Source of the DNA: Terriglobia bacterium
GTDB lineage: Bacteria > Acidobacteriota > Terriglobia > Terriglobales > Acidobacteriaceae
Assembly (NCBI GenBank): GCA_020073215.1
Contig: JAIQFO010000006.1
Coordinates: 100,253-164,252 of the forward strand
Direction: 5' to 3'
DNA length: 64,000 nt
Part shown: positions 52,976-62,587 of the stretch, one piece after another
Position numbering within the stretch: the first letter of the stretch is position 1
Layout: every line of letters starts with the position of its first letter
Program-made: the position numbers and the translations under genes
Notes under the pieces: generated by a model
The model's database searches: none
Seen by the model: only the letters and a program-made list of their open reading frames with translations
Told to the model about the DNA's origin: nothing

Positions 52976-54394
52976 CTAAAAGAAATGCACAAAGCTAATC
53001 CCAAGACGAGCTGCCCGCCCAGAGACGAATCCCGGCATCTGTCCGAGGACAGCTTCGAGACTTTCAATGATCTTTGCTTCCCGCATGAACCGGTGCTGGA
53101 TTAGCCGAAGGAAAAAATCTACTCCTTCTATTTCCGCAATGTCTTTGGACACTTTCTTGCTTATTTGAAACCTTGGAGGGCCGGCCTTTGGATAACCTGT
53201 ACGGACGTCGTACCCTTGATTGCGGAGAGCCTCGAATAGATGGGCGGGGTTATAAACCGTGGCGACAATGGCACGCATGAAGTAGACCCTTTCAAGAAAA
53301 TCGATGTCGGAAGCGAGCCAAAATAAAGGCGGAATGCCTAGAGAAACGCCAGGATCCAACTCCGAAGCGAGAATGCTGTTATCTGGTAGCGCAGGGTCGC
53401 AAATAGTAGCCAGAGGCGCTTTGATTCGTGAGAGCTGCCTAACTACAGAAGCCTGTGAGGCTTTCGAGTAAATACGACTTGATAGAGATCGGCCTCGAAA
53501 TGGGGAGCAGCCCAGCAGAATACCGCCTTTCCCGATACGTTGGTATGCGAGCTGCTTTGACGATAGTTGTTTCGCGAAGGTCGCTAATTCATCATTGTGA
53601 TAGGCATTTTTCAGATCGGCATTTCGCTCGGGTTTTGAATGGCGAACTACCTCGGTCATTTTTTTCATCTGCCGTTCTAGTGTGGTCTTGAGTTGGGTAT
53701 TCATAGCTGGAATCTGTTCCCGATTCGCTGGTGGTGTTCCCGCTTGATTCGGAACGACGAACGGGATCTTGTCCCGTTTATTACTTATGGTCTGCAATCT
53801 AACGATCAACTTGCCGGGCTCGACCAGCACCGATTTAAGCTCCCCAATCGCCGAAATACGCCCAGTGCTTACGTCAAAAAAGCTGACATCGCCAATCCTC
53901 AGAAAACTGGTAATGCCGTGGTACAGCATGAGAAATCCTTGGGGCCTTGTCTGCCTAATGAACTCGAGTTCTCCGCGACCGCCTACTCCCGGTGGCGTAT
54001 GCGGGTTAGCTGGGTGGTTGAAATGCCTTTCAAGGGATGCTTGGTCGTACTGGTAGAAGGTCCAGGCGAATGCGTCCCCCAGATTGCGCCCAACGCGCAT
54101 CGCGGTACGCAGCGCTTTTAGGTCCTGGTCCAACGCCCGCATGCGATGTCGAAATCGAATTGCGGAATGCGACGCCTTTTTCTGAATGAGAGCGCCACGG
54201 TGATGGACCAATCGTCGGTACGCATCGTCCAACTTAAACAGTGCAGAGGCGAGGGTAGGTTGGAAGTCGAAGAGTGCGCACCCATCCAGCTCTGCTTTCC
54301 GCAGAGAGGCCAGAGTCTGCCAACACTTACGATATGACCGCTCGGCATCATCGATGCACGCGCGAACCTGTTTTCGCGTAGGACGCTGTCTCAC
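52976..54394 (-). CDS. Hypothetical protein
   Basis: A 472-residue soluble protein. Residues 1-130 are helical and basic (RKQVRACIDDAERSYRKCWQ). A central beta-rich segment has FLRIGDVSFFDVSTGRISAI then GELKSVLV, a D...E-x-K arrangement that would fit a PD-(D/E)XK nuclease core, though this is not certain. The C-terminal part is mixed (LERVYFMRAIVATVYNPAHL). No family is recognised. Confidence 0.6.
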   Translation of the reverse strand: MRQRPTRKQVRACIDDAERSYRKCWQTLASLRKAELDGCALFDFQPTLASALFKLDDAYRRLVHHRGALIQKKASHSAIRFRHRMRALDQDLKALRTAMRVGRNLGDAFAWTFYQYDQASLERHFNHPANPHTPPGVGGRGELEFIRQTRPQGFLMLYHGITSFLRIGDVSFFDVSTGRISAIGELKSVLVEPGKLIVRLQTISNKRDKIPFVVPNQAGTPPANREQIPAMNTQLKTTLERQMKKMTEVVRHSKPERNADLKNAYHNDELATFAKQLSSKQLAYQRIGKGGILLGCSPFRGRSLSSRIYSKASQASVVRQLSRIKAPLATICDPALPDNSILASELDPGVSLGIPPLFWLASDIDFLERVYFMRAIVATVYNPAHLFEALRNQGYDVRTGYPKAGPPRFQISKKVSKDIAEIEGVDFFLRLIQHRFMREAKIIESLEAVLGQMPGFVSGRAARLGISFVHFF

Positions 54395-54682
54395 TTCCTC
54401 ACCTGCTTCAGCAATCGTACAGGGCCCTTCAGCAAAAGTATGCTTCCCAGCGGCCCATCTCCGAGCGGCTTCATCTAGGGTCTCGCGCGCCCTGGATCAC
54501 GGCCGTCGCGTGCGTGCCCTTGCGCTTCATTCCTTCGCTTTTCGTCAGGACTGTAGGTGGTGTGAGAGCCTCCCCTCAGGACCCATCATTCTGTGAATCA
54601 AACATCCTGCACCTAGCTCGGAAGCGGTGGTGACCAGAGCAGCAATCGTGTGTTGTAGACTCGGGGCTGGGGAGGAACCAAA

Positions 54683-54922
54683 ATGGCCGAACAGAATAGC
54701 CTGGTATGCAACATTCAGATTCGAGTGCAGCTCAACCAGAAACCCCGCCAGAACGGTACGGAACTAGCGCGTTCTTTAGAATCAGATAGGGAATTCAGAA
54801 AGAGGCTGCTCCAGTTGATCTCTGAGTGGCTTCCAACCGCTTTGGTGGAGGAGAAACCCAGCAAGAAAACTGGGGTGGCAGCTCTCTTAATTGAGTCAGT
54901 CTCAGTGACTACTGCCACTTAA
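54683..54922 (+). CDS. Small hypothetical protein
   Basis: A 79-residue protein with GGGGAGGA upstream of ATG 54683. It contains a charged helix (ELARSLESDREFRKRLLQLI). Function unknown; probably coexpressed with the next small gene, 61 nt away. Confidence 0.5.
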   Translation: MAEQNSLVCNIQIRVQLNQKPRQNGTELARSLESDREFRKRLLQLISEWLPTALVEEKPSKKTGVAALLIESVSVTTAT

Positions 54923-54983
54923 AGGAACGAGATGGATTCAGAAGGCGAGTTGCTGCCGTGCCGAGGCGATAACTGGAGTTGAC

Positions 54984-55193
54984 ATGAAGGACTTATTCCA
55001 AGTTCTCAGAAAAAAGGAGCTCGACATCGAACGCGTCCGCAAGGAGATTGAGGCGTTACACTTTGTAATCCCTTTGCTCGCCGAAGAAGCGGACTGGATC
55101 GAAAATGGCCTCACACCGCCGCGGTTTCGCGCAACTGGAACCACGGGCAGAACACCGATAAGTTCCCGGTCAAACCAAGCTTCCATTCCATAG
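54984..55193 (+). CDS. Small coiled-coil protein
   Basis: A 69-residue protein (MKDLFQVLRKKELDIERVRK, EIEALHFVIPLLAEEADWIE) with a clear amphipathic helix. Proteins of this look seem frequent in Acidobacteriota, from memory only. Function unknown. Confidence 0.55.
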   Translation: MKDLFQVLRKKELDIERVRKEIEALHFVIPLLAEEADWIENGLTPPRFRATGTTGRTPISSRSNQASIP

Positions 55194-55614
55194 TAACGAG
55201 TCGCTTCTGTTCCGCATGCTCGGCCTGTTAGGAAAGAAGTATGCAGTGATCCGGTACCATCCATGGATCAATGCGTTTGGCCGACAAGTTCATCGTCTTT
55301 CTTACGCCACGTGGCCGCAATGATTCATTTATAGCTGAAGCGGCACGACCGCCCGCCGCGGGAAGAACGATACGGGACAGCCGCCGTGGGTAGCGCGAAC
55401 CGAAAGCAAGACCAATAAAAAACCCGACTCGTCCCTCAGGGCCTTTTCCATTCTTCGGACTTAGCTGCCACCACCACAAATTCGGGCTTGATTCCCCTTC
55501 GCCAGAGGCGCACAATTCTCCCGACTTTCATACCGGACTTCTGGCCCGATTCACTAGTCGGCTCGCAACCAGGGCAGATCGAAAGCACATAAGCCCTTTG
55601 AACTTGGATGCCGT
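55194..55614. other. Intergenic, nothing recognised
   Basis: About 420 nt before the LuxR-type regulator. Frames on both strands are short and of poor composition. Confidence 0.45.
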
Positions 55615-56748
55615 ATGTATTCCGAGCATGCCTCTCTCGATCTCGTCGGCAGCATTTATGACGCCGTGAGCGACGAGGCGCTCTGGCCGACTTTTCTGGC
55701 GAAACTGGCCGGCACCCTGCAGAGCGCCGCGACCAATCTTTTCGTCCAAGATTTGCGCCACGCTGGCGGAACTGCCTCTGCCACATTCGGCACGGACCCC
55801 GCATTCGTCCGCTCCTACGCAGACCATTACGGCGAAGTGAACGTGTTTCTCATCCGTGGCCGATCGCTGCTGAAGGCGGGCAGCGTGTGCTTCAGTGACG
55901 AACTCTGCCCGACCCGAGAATCCGAGCGGAGCGAATTCTTCAATGACTGGGCGCTGCCGCAAGGGCAGGGCCACGGAATGCTGGGCACCATCTTCAACGA
56001 TGATTCCGTGTCAGGCAACGTCGGCGTAATCCGTGCCCGCGGCGACAAGCCCTTCAGCGCAGTGGACAAGCAGTTCCTCCAGGCCCTCGTGCCGCACCTG
56101 CAGCGTGCGGTTGCCCTGAAGCGCCGCATAGCGCATCTCGAGGCCCTGCAGAAGGACACGAGTAACGCCCTGGATCGTTGGTCCACGGGGGTCTTCGTCG
56201 TGGATCGAGCGGGGCGCGTACTGCTCGCGAATGAAACTGCGGCCGCGCTCCTGCGACGGCGAGACGGGTTGACCGCGGACCGAAGCATTCTGCAGGCCGC
56301 AAGCCCGGAGGACTCCGTGAGGCTTCACCGGATGATGCGAGACACCGTCGAGGCCCCGTATCGCGGAGCTTCGGGCAGTGTTGCGCTTATCGAGCGGCCA
56401 TCCGGCAAGGCCGCTCTGCAGATTTTTGTGAGCACATCCGTCCGAGCGGATGTCTTCTTCGGGCCTCAAGGAAGTGCCCTCGTCTTCGTGCATGATCCCG
56501 GGATGCAAGGCATGCCCTGCTCGGAAACGTTGCGTATCTTGTTCGGCCTCACCGCTGCCGAAGCGCAGGTCGCCGCTCGCCTGGCAGCCGGCAAAAGCGT
56601 CAAAGAGATCGCGGACGAACTGGCCGTCCGCGAAAACACCGTCCGCATCCACCTCAAAAGGATCTTCGACAAGACGGGAACCAAACGTCAGGCCGAAGTG
56701 GTCAAGCTCGTGCTTCTCGGCCCCGCAGCATTGCGCACTCAATCCTAA
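55615..56748 (+). CDS. LuxR-family transcriptional regulator with PAS/GAF-like sensor
   Basis: A 377-residue regulator. Residues ~1-170 form an N-terminal sensor domain (SEHASLDLVGSIYDAVSDEA), residues ~175-290 a PAS-like domain (TGVFVVDRAGRVLLANETAA), and the C-terminal ~65 residues a LuxR/GerE HTH: FGLTAAEAQVAARLAAGKSV, KEIADELAVRENTVRIHLKR, IFDKTGTKRQAEVVKL. The sensed signal is unknown. A 9-bp-arm palindrome lies 5 nt after the stop codon and may be an operator. A short frame 135 nt downstream resembles its own N terminus. Confidence 0.9.
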   Translation: MYSEHASLDLVGSIYDAVSDEALWPTFLAKLAGTLQSAATNLFVQDLRHAGGTASATFGTDPAFVRSYADHYGEVNVFLIRGRSLLKAGSVCFSDELCPTRESERSEFFNDWALPQGQGHGMLGTIFNDDSVSGNVGVIRARGDKPFSAVDKQFLQALVPHLQRAVALKRRIAHLEALQKDTSNALDRWSTGVFVVDRAGRVLLANETAAALLRRRDGLTADRSILQAASPEDSVRLHRMMRDTVEAPYRGASGSVALIERPSGKAALQIFVSTSVRADVFFGPQGSALVFVHDPGMQGMPCSETLRILFGLTAAEAQVAARLAAGKSVKEIADELAVRENTVRIHLKRIFDKTGTKRQAEVVKLVLLGPAALRTQS

Positions 56749-56753
56749 AAGCG

Positions 56754-56773
56754 CATTACCCATTTGGGTAATG
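56754..56773. promoter_or_regulatory. Palindromic operator-like site
   Basis: CATTACCCA-TT-TGGGTAATG: perfect 9-bp arms with a 2-nt spacer, 5 nt after the luxR stop codon and without a following T-run, so more like an operator than a terminator. Binding by the LuxR-type protein is an inference. Confidence 0.5.
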
Positions 56774-56882
56774 ACAAGCCATTCTCTTTCGTACAGTCTT
56801 CCCTCGACGAGTGTGGCCCACTTTACGGAACTCGCGAACCAGATGCCGACCGAGACAAAGAAAAGCCGCTTTCACTCTGAAC

Positions 56883-56990
56883 ATGCGGAGGTCTTCGTGT
56901 ATTGCGGGGCGCGTTGTTCTCGATCTCGTCGGCGGCATCCACGACCCTGTCAATGATCCAACTCGTCCACAGTTCGACGAGAGCGTTTAG
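56883..56990 (+). pseudogene. Truncated second copy of the LuxR-type N terminus
   Basis: A 35-codon frame reads VVLDLVGGIHDPVNDPTRPQ and stops at 56988-56990. It parallels ASLDLVGSIYDAVSDEALWP of the regulator, and the underlying bases match well (CTCGATCTCGTCGGC). It is a partial duplicate cut off by a stop codon. Confidence 0.6.
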
Positions 56991-57035
56991 ACCGTCAGTG
57001 CTAATACTGCCCATCTATTTGGGGAAGGTGCATAA

Positions 57036-57917
57036 ATGATGAAGCTCATGCTCGTGTTTCTCTCGGTATTCTCGCTCATCTCCATCGCGTCTACGCAGAC
57101 CAAGCCCCTCACGAACGATGACGTAGTGCAGATGACCAAAGCAGCGTTTGACGAACAAACGATCATTAAGGCAATCCACGCGCACGAAACGGCATTCGAC
57201 ACCTCCGTGGATGCGATGATATCCCTAAGAAGTGCCGGCGTAACGAAAACGGTAATTGAGGCGATGCTCGACGCGCAGGCGAAAAACAAGTCTGGACCAC
57301 CGCCCGCGCCCTCTAAGCAAGAAGAGGCTGTCAAACCCGCTGCCGCTAGTGGCTCTGCGCATGGGCAGGCGGCAACATCCGAGGAGTGGCCCGCGGAACT
57401 CACCGGGATGCTTCGGGAAGTCGGGATCTACTACAAGCAAGACGGCAAGTTCGCACAGCTCTACGGGAGGCCGGTCGTCGCTTCCCAAACGGGGGGCTTC
57501 TTGAAATCGAGTTTCACGATGGGGATGTCGAAGATACGGAGCAAGGGGGAGGTGCCTGGAAAGCACGCGCAATTGCAAGCTCCGACACGTCAGCCGACCT
57601 TCTACTTCTACATGGCCGAGGGACAAACCCCGGACGATTTTGTGGTGGTCAAGATGGAGGAGAAGGGAGATCGGCGCGAATTTCAAGTTGGCTCCTTCGG
57701 CGGTGCTACCGGTAGCTCGAGTTCAGGTCTCGAACTGCACAAGGTAAGTCAAGTAATCATCGAGCGGGTAGCAGCGCACGTGTATCGCGTTACCCCAGAC
57801 AAGGAACTTCACGACGGCGAATACGGATTCCTCGGGAGTTTCGTTGTATTGAGCGCTGGTATGGCGGGCGGCGGCGAGAAGGTCTACGACTTCGGCATCA
57901 ACATGAAGAAAAAGTAG
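57036..57917 (+). CDS. Exported hypothetical protein
   Basis: A 293-residue protein with a signal peptide (MMKLMLVFLSVFSLISIAST). After it comes a helical segment LTNDDVVQMTKAAFDEQTII then KAIHAHETAFD, typical of an exported acidobacterial domain of unknown role. A Pro/Ala linker follows and then a beta-rich domain (FYFYMAEGQTPDDFVVVKME). It precedes a lipoprotein-like gene on the same strand by 105 nt. Confidence 0.68.
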   Translation: MMKLMLVFLSVFSLISIASTQTKPLTNDDVVQMTKAAFDEQTIIKAIHAHETAFDTSVDAMISLRSAGVTKTVIEAMLDAQAKNKSGPPPAPSKQEEAVKPAAASGSAHGQAATSEEWPAELTGMLREVGIYYKQDGKFAQLYGRPVVASQTGGFLKSSFTMGMSKIRSKGEVPGKHAQLQAPTRQPTFYFYMAEGQTPDDFVVVKMEEKGDRREFQVGSFGGATGSSSSGLELHKVSQVIIERVAAHVYRVTPDKELHDGEYGFLGSFVVLSAGMAGGGEKVYDFGINMKKK

Positions 57918-58022
57918 TCCCCGACTCGAGAACATCTCGGCCTGGCTGGGTCTTGAGTTGTGGCAAAAACCGTTTTGGGTACCAACAAGGCCGAAAGAGT
58001 GAATGCTGAGGGCAGAGACGCG

Positions 58023-58766
58023 ATGAGACTGCGAAACATTTTTCCAATCTTGCTCATAGTACTGGTTGCATGTTCCTTATCACGAGCGAGCGACGTCCCG
58101 AAGGATCTCAAGGATAGGATCGAATCTCGTTACAAACATCGCAAGGTCAAAATCATCCCAGCGCGGATACTGGTGAGCCCTTTCGAAACGCGCGGCTTCT
58201 ATCCGACCGACGGCGACTTCCACGTCCACTACGACCATTTTTATCCCGGCCTCGAGATTCCGGCCCGCTGGGAGAAGCGCAACAACCTCGATGATCACAC
58301 GACAGAGGGCGTTACCGGAGCTCAGGGTGTCGATGAAATGGAATCGGGCGAAATGCTCGAGGTTCTGAGAACGGCAATCCTAAAGCGTCCCGGTAATTTC
58401 TACGCCGTGGACCTCATGATGAAGGCCTTGTCGGGCAAGCGACTACCCGCCGCAGGCACCTACTCACCGCAGAGCTATGGCGTTCATTTTCGGTTCGCAT
58501 TCCCCGTGAACGTCATTGAAGGTGGTAATTACGACGCGGTAGTGTCCGAGATCAATAAGTACTTCCTGCCGATGGACGAATACCAGCAGGCAGCGGAGAG
58601 TGCCAAGAACATCGAAATCCAGCCTGGAATGTCGAAAGAGGAGGTTGTCAAGGCTCTTGGGGAACCAATAAAGACGATCACTTTCGGCAAGAAAACCATT
58701 CTCAAGTACCAAGACATGGCGGTGGAATTGGAAGAAAACAAAGTTGTCGAGGTGAAGGCGAACTGA
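58023..58766 (+). CDS. Exported hypothetical protein
   Basis: A 247-residue protein. ATG 58023 begins a signal sequence (RLRNIFPILLIVLVACSLSR) with a possible lipobox at Cys 17. The C-terminal ~50 residues (IEIQPGMSKEEVVKALGEPI, TITFGKKTILKYQDMAVELE) resemble a SmpA/OmlA (BamE-like) domain, in which GMSKEEV...LGEP is a hallmark. It may sit in the periplasm or outer membrane. Confidence 0.7.
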   Translation: MRLRNIFPILLIVLVACSLSRASDVPKDLKDRIESRYKHRKVKIIPARILVSPFETRGFYPTDGDFHVHYDHFYPGLEIPARWEKRNNLDDHTTEGVTGAQGVDEMESGEMLEVLRTAILKRPGNFYAVDLMMKALSGKRLPAAGTYSPQSYGVHFRFAFPVNVIEGGNYDAVVSEINKYFLPMDEYQQAAESAKNIEIQPGMSKEEVVKALGEPIKTITFGKKTILKYQDMAVELEENKVVEVKAN

Positions 58767-58837
58767 AGCGGAAGACTATGAGCCAAGGTGTGTACACATG
58801 ATCCTTGCGTGAAGGACAGACATCCGGAGGGTTTGCC

Positions 58838-61800
58838 ATGAAGCTATATACCGCCCTACTAAGCTTTCTGTGGCTTTCGCTGATCTGGTTGTGTGGGTGC
58901 GGTGGAGGTGCATCTTCACCTCCGCCGCCACCTTCGCTAGACTTCAGCATTTCTGTTTCCCCGAGCTCTACCTCTGTTCAGCAGGGTGCAACTACGGGCC
59001 CTATTACGGTGTCTGTGAGCGGTCTGAATGGCTTTGCCGGGTCCGTAAGCGTTGCAATCGTGGGATTGCCACAGGGAGTGACATCAAATCCCGCTTCCCC
59101 CTTCTCAGTAGCCGCGGGCTCGTCCCAGCAGGTAACTTTTTCTGTTCCCGTCTCTGTGGCTGCGGGAAATTCGACGATTACCTTCCACGGTACAAGCGGC
59201 ACACTGTCGCATACCGCGACAGCCACCTTGGGGGTCACCTCCTTTTCGCTTACCGTTACGCCAAACACGAGCCAGGCAAACCCCCTTGGTGTGAAGATCG
59301 CGACTAGTGGCGCTACGGTTACCGTCAGCCTCAACGCCATAAACGGATTCAATGGCACCGTCAACTTTTCTGTTTCGAGCGTGCCCACTGGTGTTTCCAT
59401 CACTCCCGCGACTTGGTCTCTGCAGACAGGGCAAACTCAGAATTTAACGTTAACAGCTTCTGCTGCTGCTTTCTCGGGGCCCGCCCAGATGGCGATTTCC
59501 GGGGCCTCCGGGGCCCTTTCGCAGTCAGCAAGTGCATTTCTTCGGATCGATCCCTTCCTTTCAGGCACGATTGATTCTACAGGTGGGACGCTGAAGGTCA
59601 CTGATCCAACAGACCCGCTCTTCGGACTGGAACTTGATATCCCTCAAGGCGCGCTGTCGCAAGCGACACAGATCGAGATGAATCCGCTTCTAGACCTGCA
59701 AAATATTCAAGGCAATGCGATCCAAGCCGTTATAGGCCTAGGAGTTGACCTTAAACCTGATGGTTTGTTGTTGAGCGTACCCGCAGGATTGCGACTGCCG
59801 TATCCTGACTCCGATCATGACGGCATTGTCGATAATACAACTGCTCTAGCTGACTTTTTGAACGTCCGCGTCTTCGATCCTGGGGTCAATAGCTGGTTTT
59901 ACCTACCAAGCTCAGTGCGGCAGTATGACCGAGTTGTCGAGACGCAGATTCTGACATTTTCTCTGTACCGCTGGTGGTCTAAGGTCTTTGCGAACAATTC
60001 TGAAGTTAAGTACTACATCGAGAATTCGCCTACACGACTGTCATCTCCGATAGCGACTTTACCGGACAGCCTTGCAAGGGCAATATACGCCTGGGCGCCG
60101 CATATGCGACTCGCGGGAATCACGTTTTCGCAAGGCACGTCGGACAGTGCTGATGTTGCCTTCCGTTGGGAATCTTTCAGCAACTTGAAGATTGGTAAAG
60201 CGCTTCTCACCTGCGCTATAACTGGAGCGGCAAGTGGGTCTTTTGACCTGTGCGCGGCGGTTGAGGCTGTCACCAGCACTTATCCTCTTACCGTGAGGAC
60301 CTTCTTCAATGATGACCTGTGGTGGACGACCGATAATGCCGGAACGGTCGCGAATTGGAACGTACAGGCCGTAGCAACCCATGAATTTGGCCACGTACTA
60401 GGATTGGGGGAGTTTTCTTGGCCTTCTGCCTGCTCTACGGTGTGTGTAACTAGTTTCCAACCACCAGTAATGGCTCCTTATGGCACACCAGTTAGAAAGT
60501 TCTTTAAACCATTTGCTGCTGATCTGACAGCCCTGTACAACCTTTATCGTATGTCCCGACCGACGGAAATGGCTTATGTGACTAACCAAGGTTCTGATTC
60601 GGTATCTGTTGTTCGGCTTTCTGATAACACCCGAGTCGCTGACATACCGCTCGGATCGGGTTCTGCCAACGGACCTCAAGGCATCACGGTCGACGATGAG
60701 CGGCGGAAAGTGTATGTGGCAGTATACGACGCCGGGAAGGCGTACACAATCGACTTGAACAACAATCCACCGAGGGTGTGGCCGTTCTTGCCGCCGACTC
60801 AGACTGGTGCAGGATCCGATGAGATCGATCTCATGACCGACGGCTCTCGCGCATTTGTAACCAATTTTCTCAGCAACACGGTTTCCGCAATCCAGATTTC
60901 TGACCCACGCAATGCAGTAGCCCCGTTCCCAATTTCGGTTACCTCGCCGAATGGTGTCGCTGTCTCGCCGGACGGGAGAGAGATCCTGATCACGAGCTTA
61001 AATGGAGATCTCGCCATCGTCGACCTGGTTTCTGGTTCGGAATCGTCGCTTTCCGTTGGGCAGAAGTTAGAAGCGGTTAGCATTGAGCCTAATGGACGAT
61101 ATGTGTTTGCAGCAGATGCAGGGAGCGGACTACTCTCGGTTATTAACATTTGTCCGCAGCGGGACTTGACGACCGGCGCCTGCCAAGGAGCTCCTGTATT
61201 GGTTACACCTTCCATACCTGTAGGACAAAACCCCCTCGCTATCTCTCTTTTAGTTGATTCGAGTCGTTCTTTGCATACTGCGTACGTCTCCAATTTCTCC
61301 GACGGCTCGATGACAGTGATAGATTTGGCGTCTTGTTTGGAATTGATCCAGTCGAATTGCCAGAGGCAAACAATAACGGGGTTCACCAACCCGGTCGGAA
61401 TGGCGCTGACCCCCGATGGCAGGCTCCTCTATGTGGCTGATTTTGGTGCCAACGAAGTGCGGATCGTGGACACAAGCACAAATCAGCTCCTTGATCAACC
61501 TCGTATCGCTGTTGGCACGAATCCGGTTGGAATCGCTATAACGTCCCATCCGATTCCAGCATTCTTTGATTTCGCGCTAGATAGCTTGTCGGTACAAGGA
61601 AACATTTCACCGAGCTTTGCTGATGGTTTCGATGACGGCTCTCTCGTTGCCACGCCAACTTCACGTCTCGTCTTTGAACAAGGAATCACCGGCGCGGATG
61701 AATCGGATGGTTATCTCAGGTTTCGGAGTAACGATGGAGCCCGGGTCCGGGAGGATTTTCTAGTAGATAGTGCTACGGTAACACCCGCGCTAAACAAGGG

Positions 61801-62317
61801 CGCCGGCGATTCAACGAGTTTGGCTGTGTTCCGCCCGGATATTCCTGCCCTTGGACAGTTCTACTGCTTGGGGATCGAAGGAAGTCCGTCAGGCACGGAG
61901 TCGACCCAGATGTGTGTCGCTCCCGCTTCGAGCGGCCCTATTATCGAGCTCGGTTCGCCCGTCAATGTTGTTGAATCTCACCCCTTGCCCATCTCTGGGA
62001 CCAGTCCTGTTGTGCTGCGCTTGAAACTTCTCGACTCGCAAAAGCAGCTGGTTGCGTCCTTTAGCACGGATGGAGGTCAGACGTTTACGGACTTTCAAAC
62101 GGTCAGAACGATCTTCGCACAAGACACGGCGTTCTTCGTTTACGTCCAAGCTTCAGCAAAGCTGCCCTTTATTAGCCCGCAACAAATGACATCATCGCGC
62201 ACTAGCGAACTTCGTGTCCGCGATACCGCCGAACATTTCCCAACTGCGAGGATGCCGTCGCCTCCTGATGTTTCGTGGCCAGCAGAAGGACTTGCTAAAG
62301 AATCCGCAAAGCAATAG
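58838..62317 (+). CDS. Lipoprotein with Ig-like repeats, metallopeptidase motif and YVTN beta-propeller
   Basis: A 1159-residue surface protein. A lipoprotein signal ends at LIWLCGC. Pro-rich residues follow, then Ig-like repeats (~30-240; FSISVSPSSTSVQQGATTGP, then SGLNGFAGSVSVAIVGLPQG). A ZU5-like segment comes next, then a zinc-peptidase motif HEFGHVLGLGE at 515-525, in which Glu takes the place of the third His of metzincins. From ~575 to ~905 lie YVTN repeats (AYVTNQGSDSVSVVRLSD, VYVAVYDAGKAYTIDL) forming a beta-propeller. The C-terminal ~230 residues are beta-rich. GGAGGG stands 6 nt before ATG 58838. Confidence 0.85.
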   Translation: MKLYTALLSFLWLSLIWLCGCGGGASSPPPPPSLDFSISVSPSSTSVQQGATTGPITVSVSGLNGFAGSVSVAIVGLPQGVTSNPASPFSVAAGSSQQVTFSVPVSVAAGNSTITFHGTSGTLSHTATATLGVTSFSLTVTPNTSQANPLGVKIATSGATVTVSLNAINGFNGTVNFSVSSVPTGVSITPATWSLQTGQTQNLTLTASAAAFSGPAQMAISGASGALSQSASAFLRIDPFLSGTIDSTGGTLKVTDPTDPLFGLELDIPQGALSQATQIEMNPLLDLQNIQGNAIQAVIGLGVDLKPDGLLLSVPAGLRLPYPDSDHDGIVDNTTALADFLNVRVFDPGVNSWFYLPSSVRQYDRVVETQILTFSLYRWWSKVFANNSEVKYYIENSPTRLSSPIATLPDSLARAIYAWAPHMRLAGITFSQGTSDSADVAFRWESFSNLKIGKALLTCAITGAASGSFDLCAAVEAVTSTYPLTVRTFFNDDLWWTTDNAGTVANWNVQAVATHEFGHVLGLGEFSWPSACSTVCVTSFQPPVMAPYGTPVRKFFKPFAADLTALYNLYRMSRPTEMAYVTNQGSDSVSVVRLSDNTRVADIPLGSGSANGPQGITVDDERRKVYVAVYDAGKAYTIDLNNNPPRVWPFLPPTQTGAGSDEIDLMTDGSRAFVTNFLSNTVSAIQISDPRNAVAPFPISVTSPNGVAVSPDGREILITSLNGDLAIVDLVSGSESSLSVGQKLEAVSIEPNGRYVFAADAGSGLLSVINICPQRDLTTGACQGAPVLVTPSIPVGQNPLAISLLVDSSRSLHTAYVSNFSDGSMTVIDLASCLELIQSNCQRQTITGFTNPVGMALTPDGRLLYVADFGANEVRIVDTSTNQLLDQPRIAVGTNPVGIAITSHPIPAFFDFALDSLSVQGNISPSFADGFDDGSLVATPTSRLVFEQGITGADESDGYLRFRSNDGARVREDFLVDSATVTPALNKGAGDSTSLAVFRPDIPALGQFYCLGIEGSPSGTESTQMCVAPASSGPIIELGSPVNVVESHPLPISGTSPVVLRLKLLDSQKQLVASFSTDGGQTFTDFQTVRTIFAQDTAFFVYVQASAKLPFISPQQMTSSRTSELRVRDTAEHFPTARMPSPPDVSWPAEGLAKESAKQ

Positions 62318-62341
62318 GTGAGGGTCGAAGCTGTACTGTCG

Positions 62342-62587
62342 TCAGGGAACAATCGGGCCCGAACCAAAAGGGGGATACGGGAGACTGGCCCACAGCATGA
62401 AGCTCAGAATTGCAAGGCTCCCGAGAATGAGACCGCCTACTATCATTTGCTTTCCTCGCCACCCCCCTACTTGATCACCTCTCGATGCTCGAGACCGAAC
62501 GGTTCCCCAGATGATGCACAGGGCACCGAGAGATAGCAATACAATCGTAGCGAAGGATAAGAATGAATTAATGAAACTGTATGTCAT
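62342..62587 (-). CDS. Small two-pass membrane protein
   Basis: An 81-residue protein with two hydrophobic segments (FLSFATIVLLSLGALCIIWG and MIVGGLILGSLAILSFMLWA) joined by a short Arg/Gly-rich loop. It converges on the large lipoprotein gene. Function unknown. Confidence 0.6.
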   Translation of the reverse strand: MTYSFINSFLSFATIVLLSLGALCIIWGTVRSRASRGDQVGGWRGKQMIVGGLILGSLAILSFMLWASLPYPPFGSGPIVP

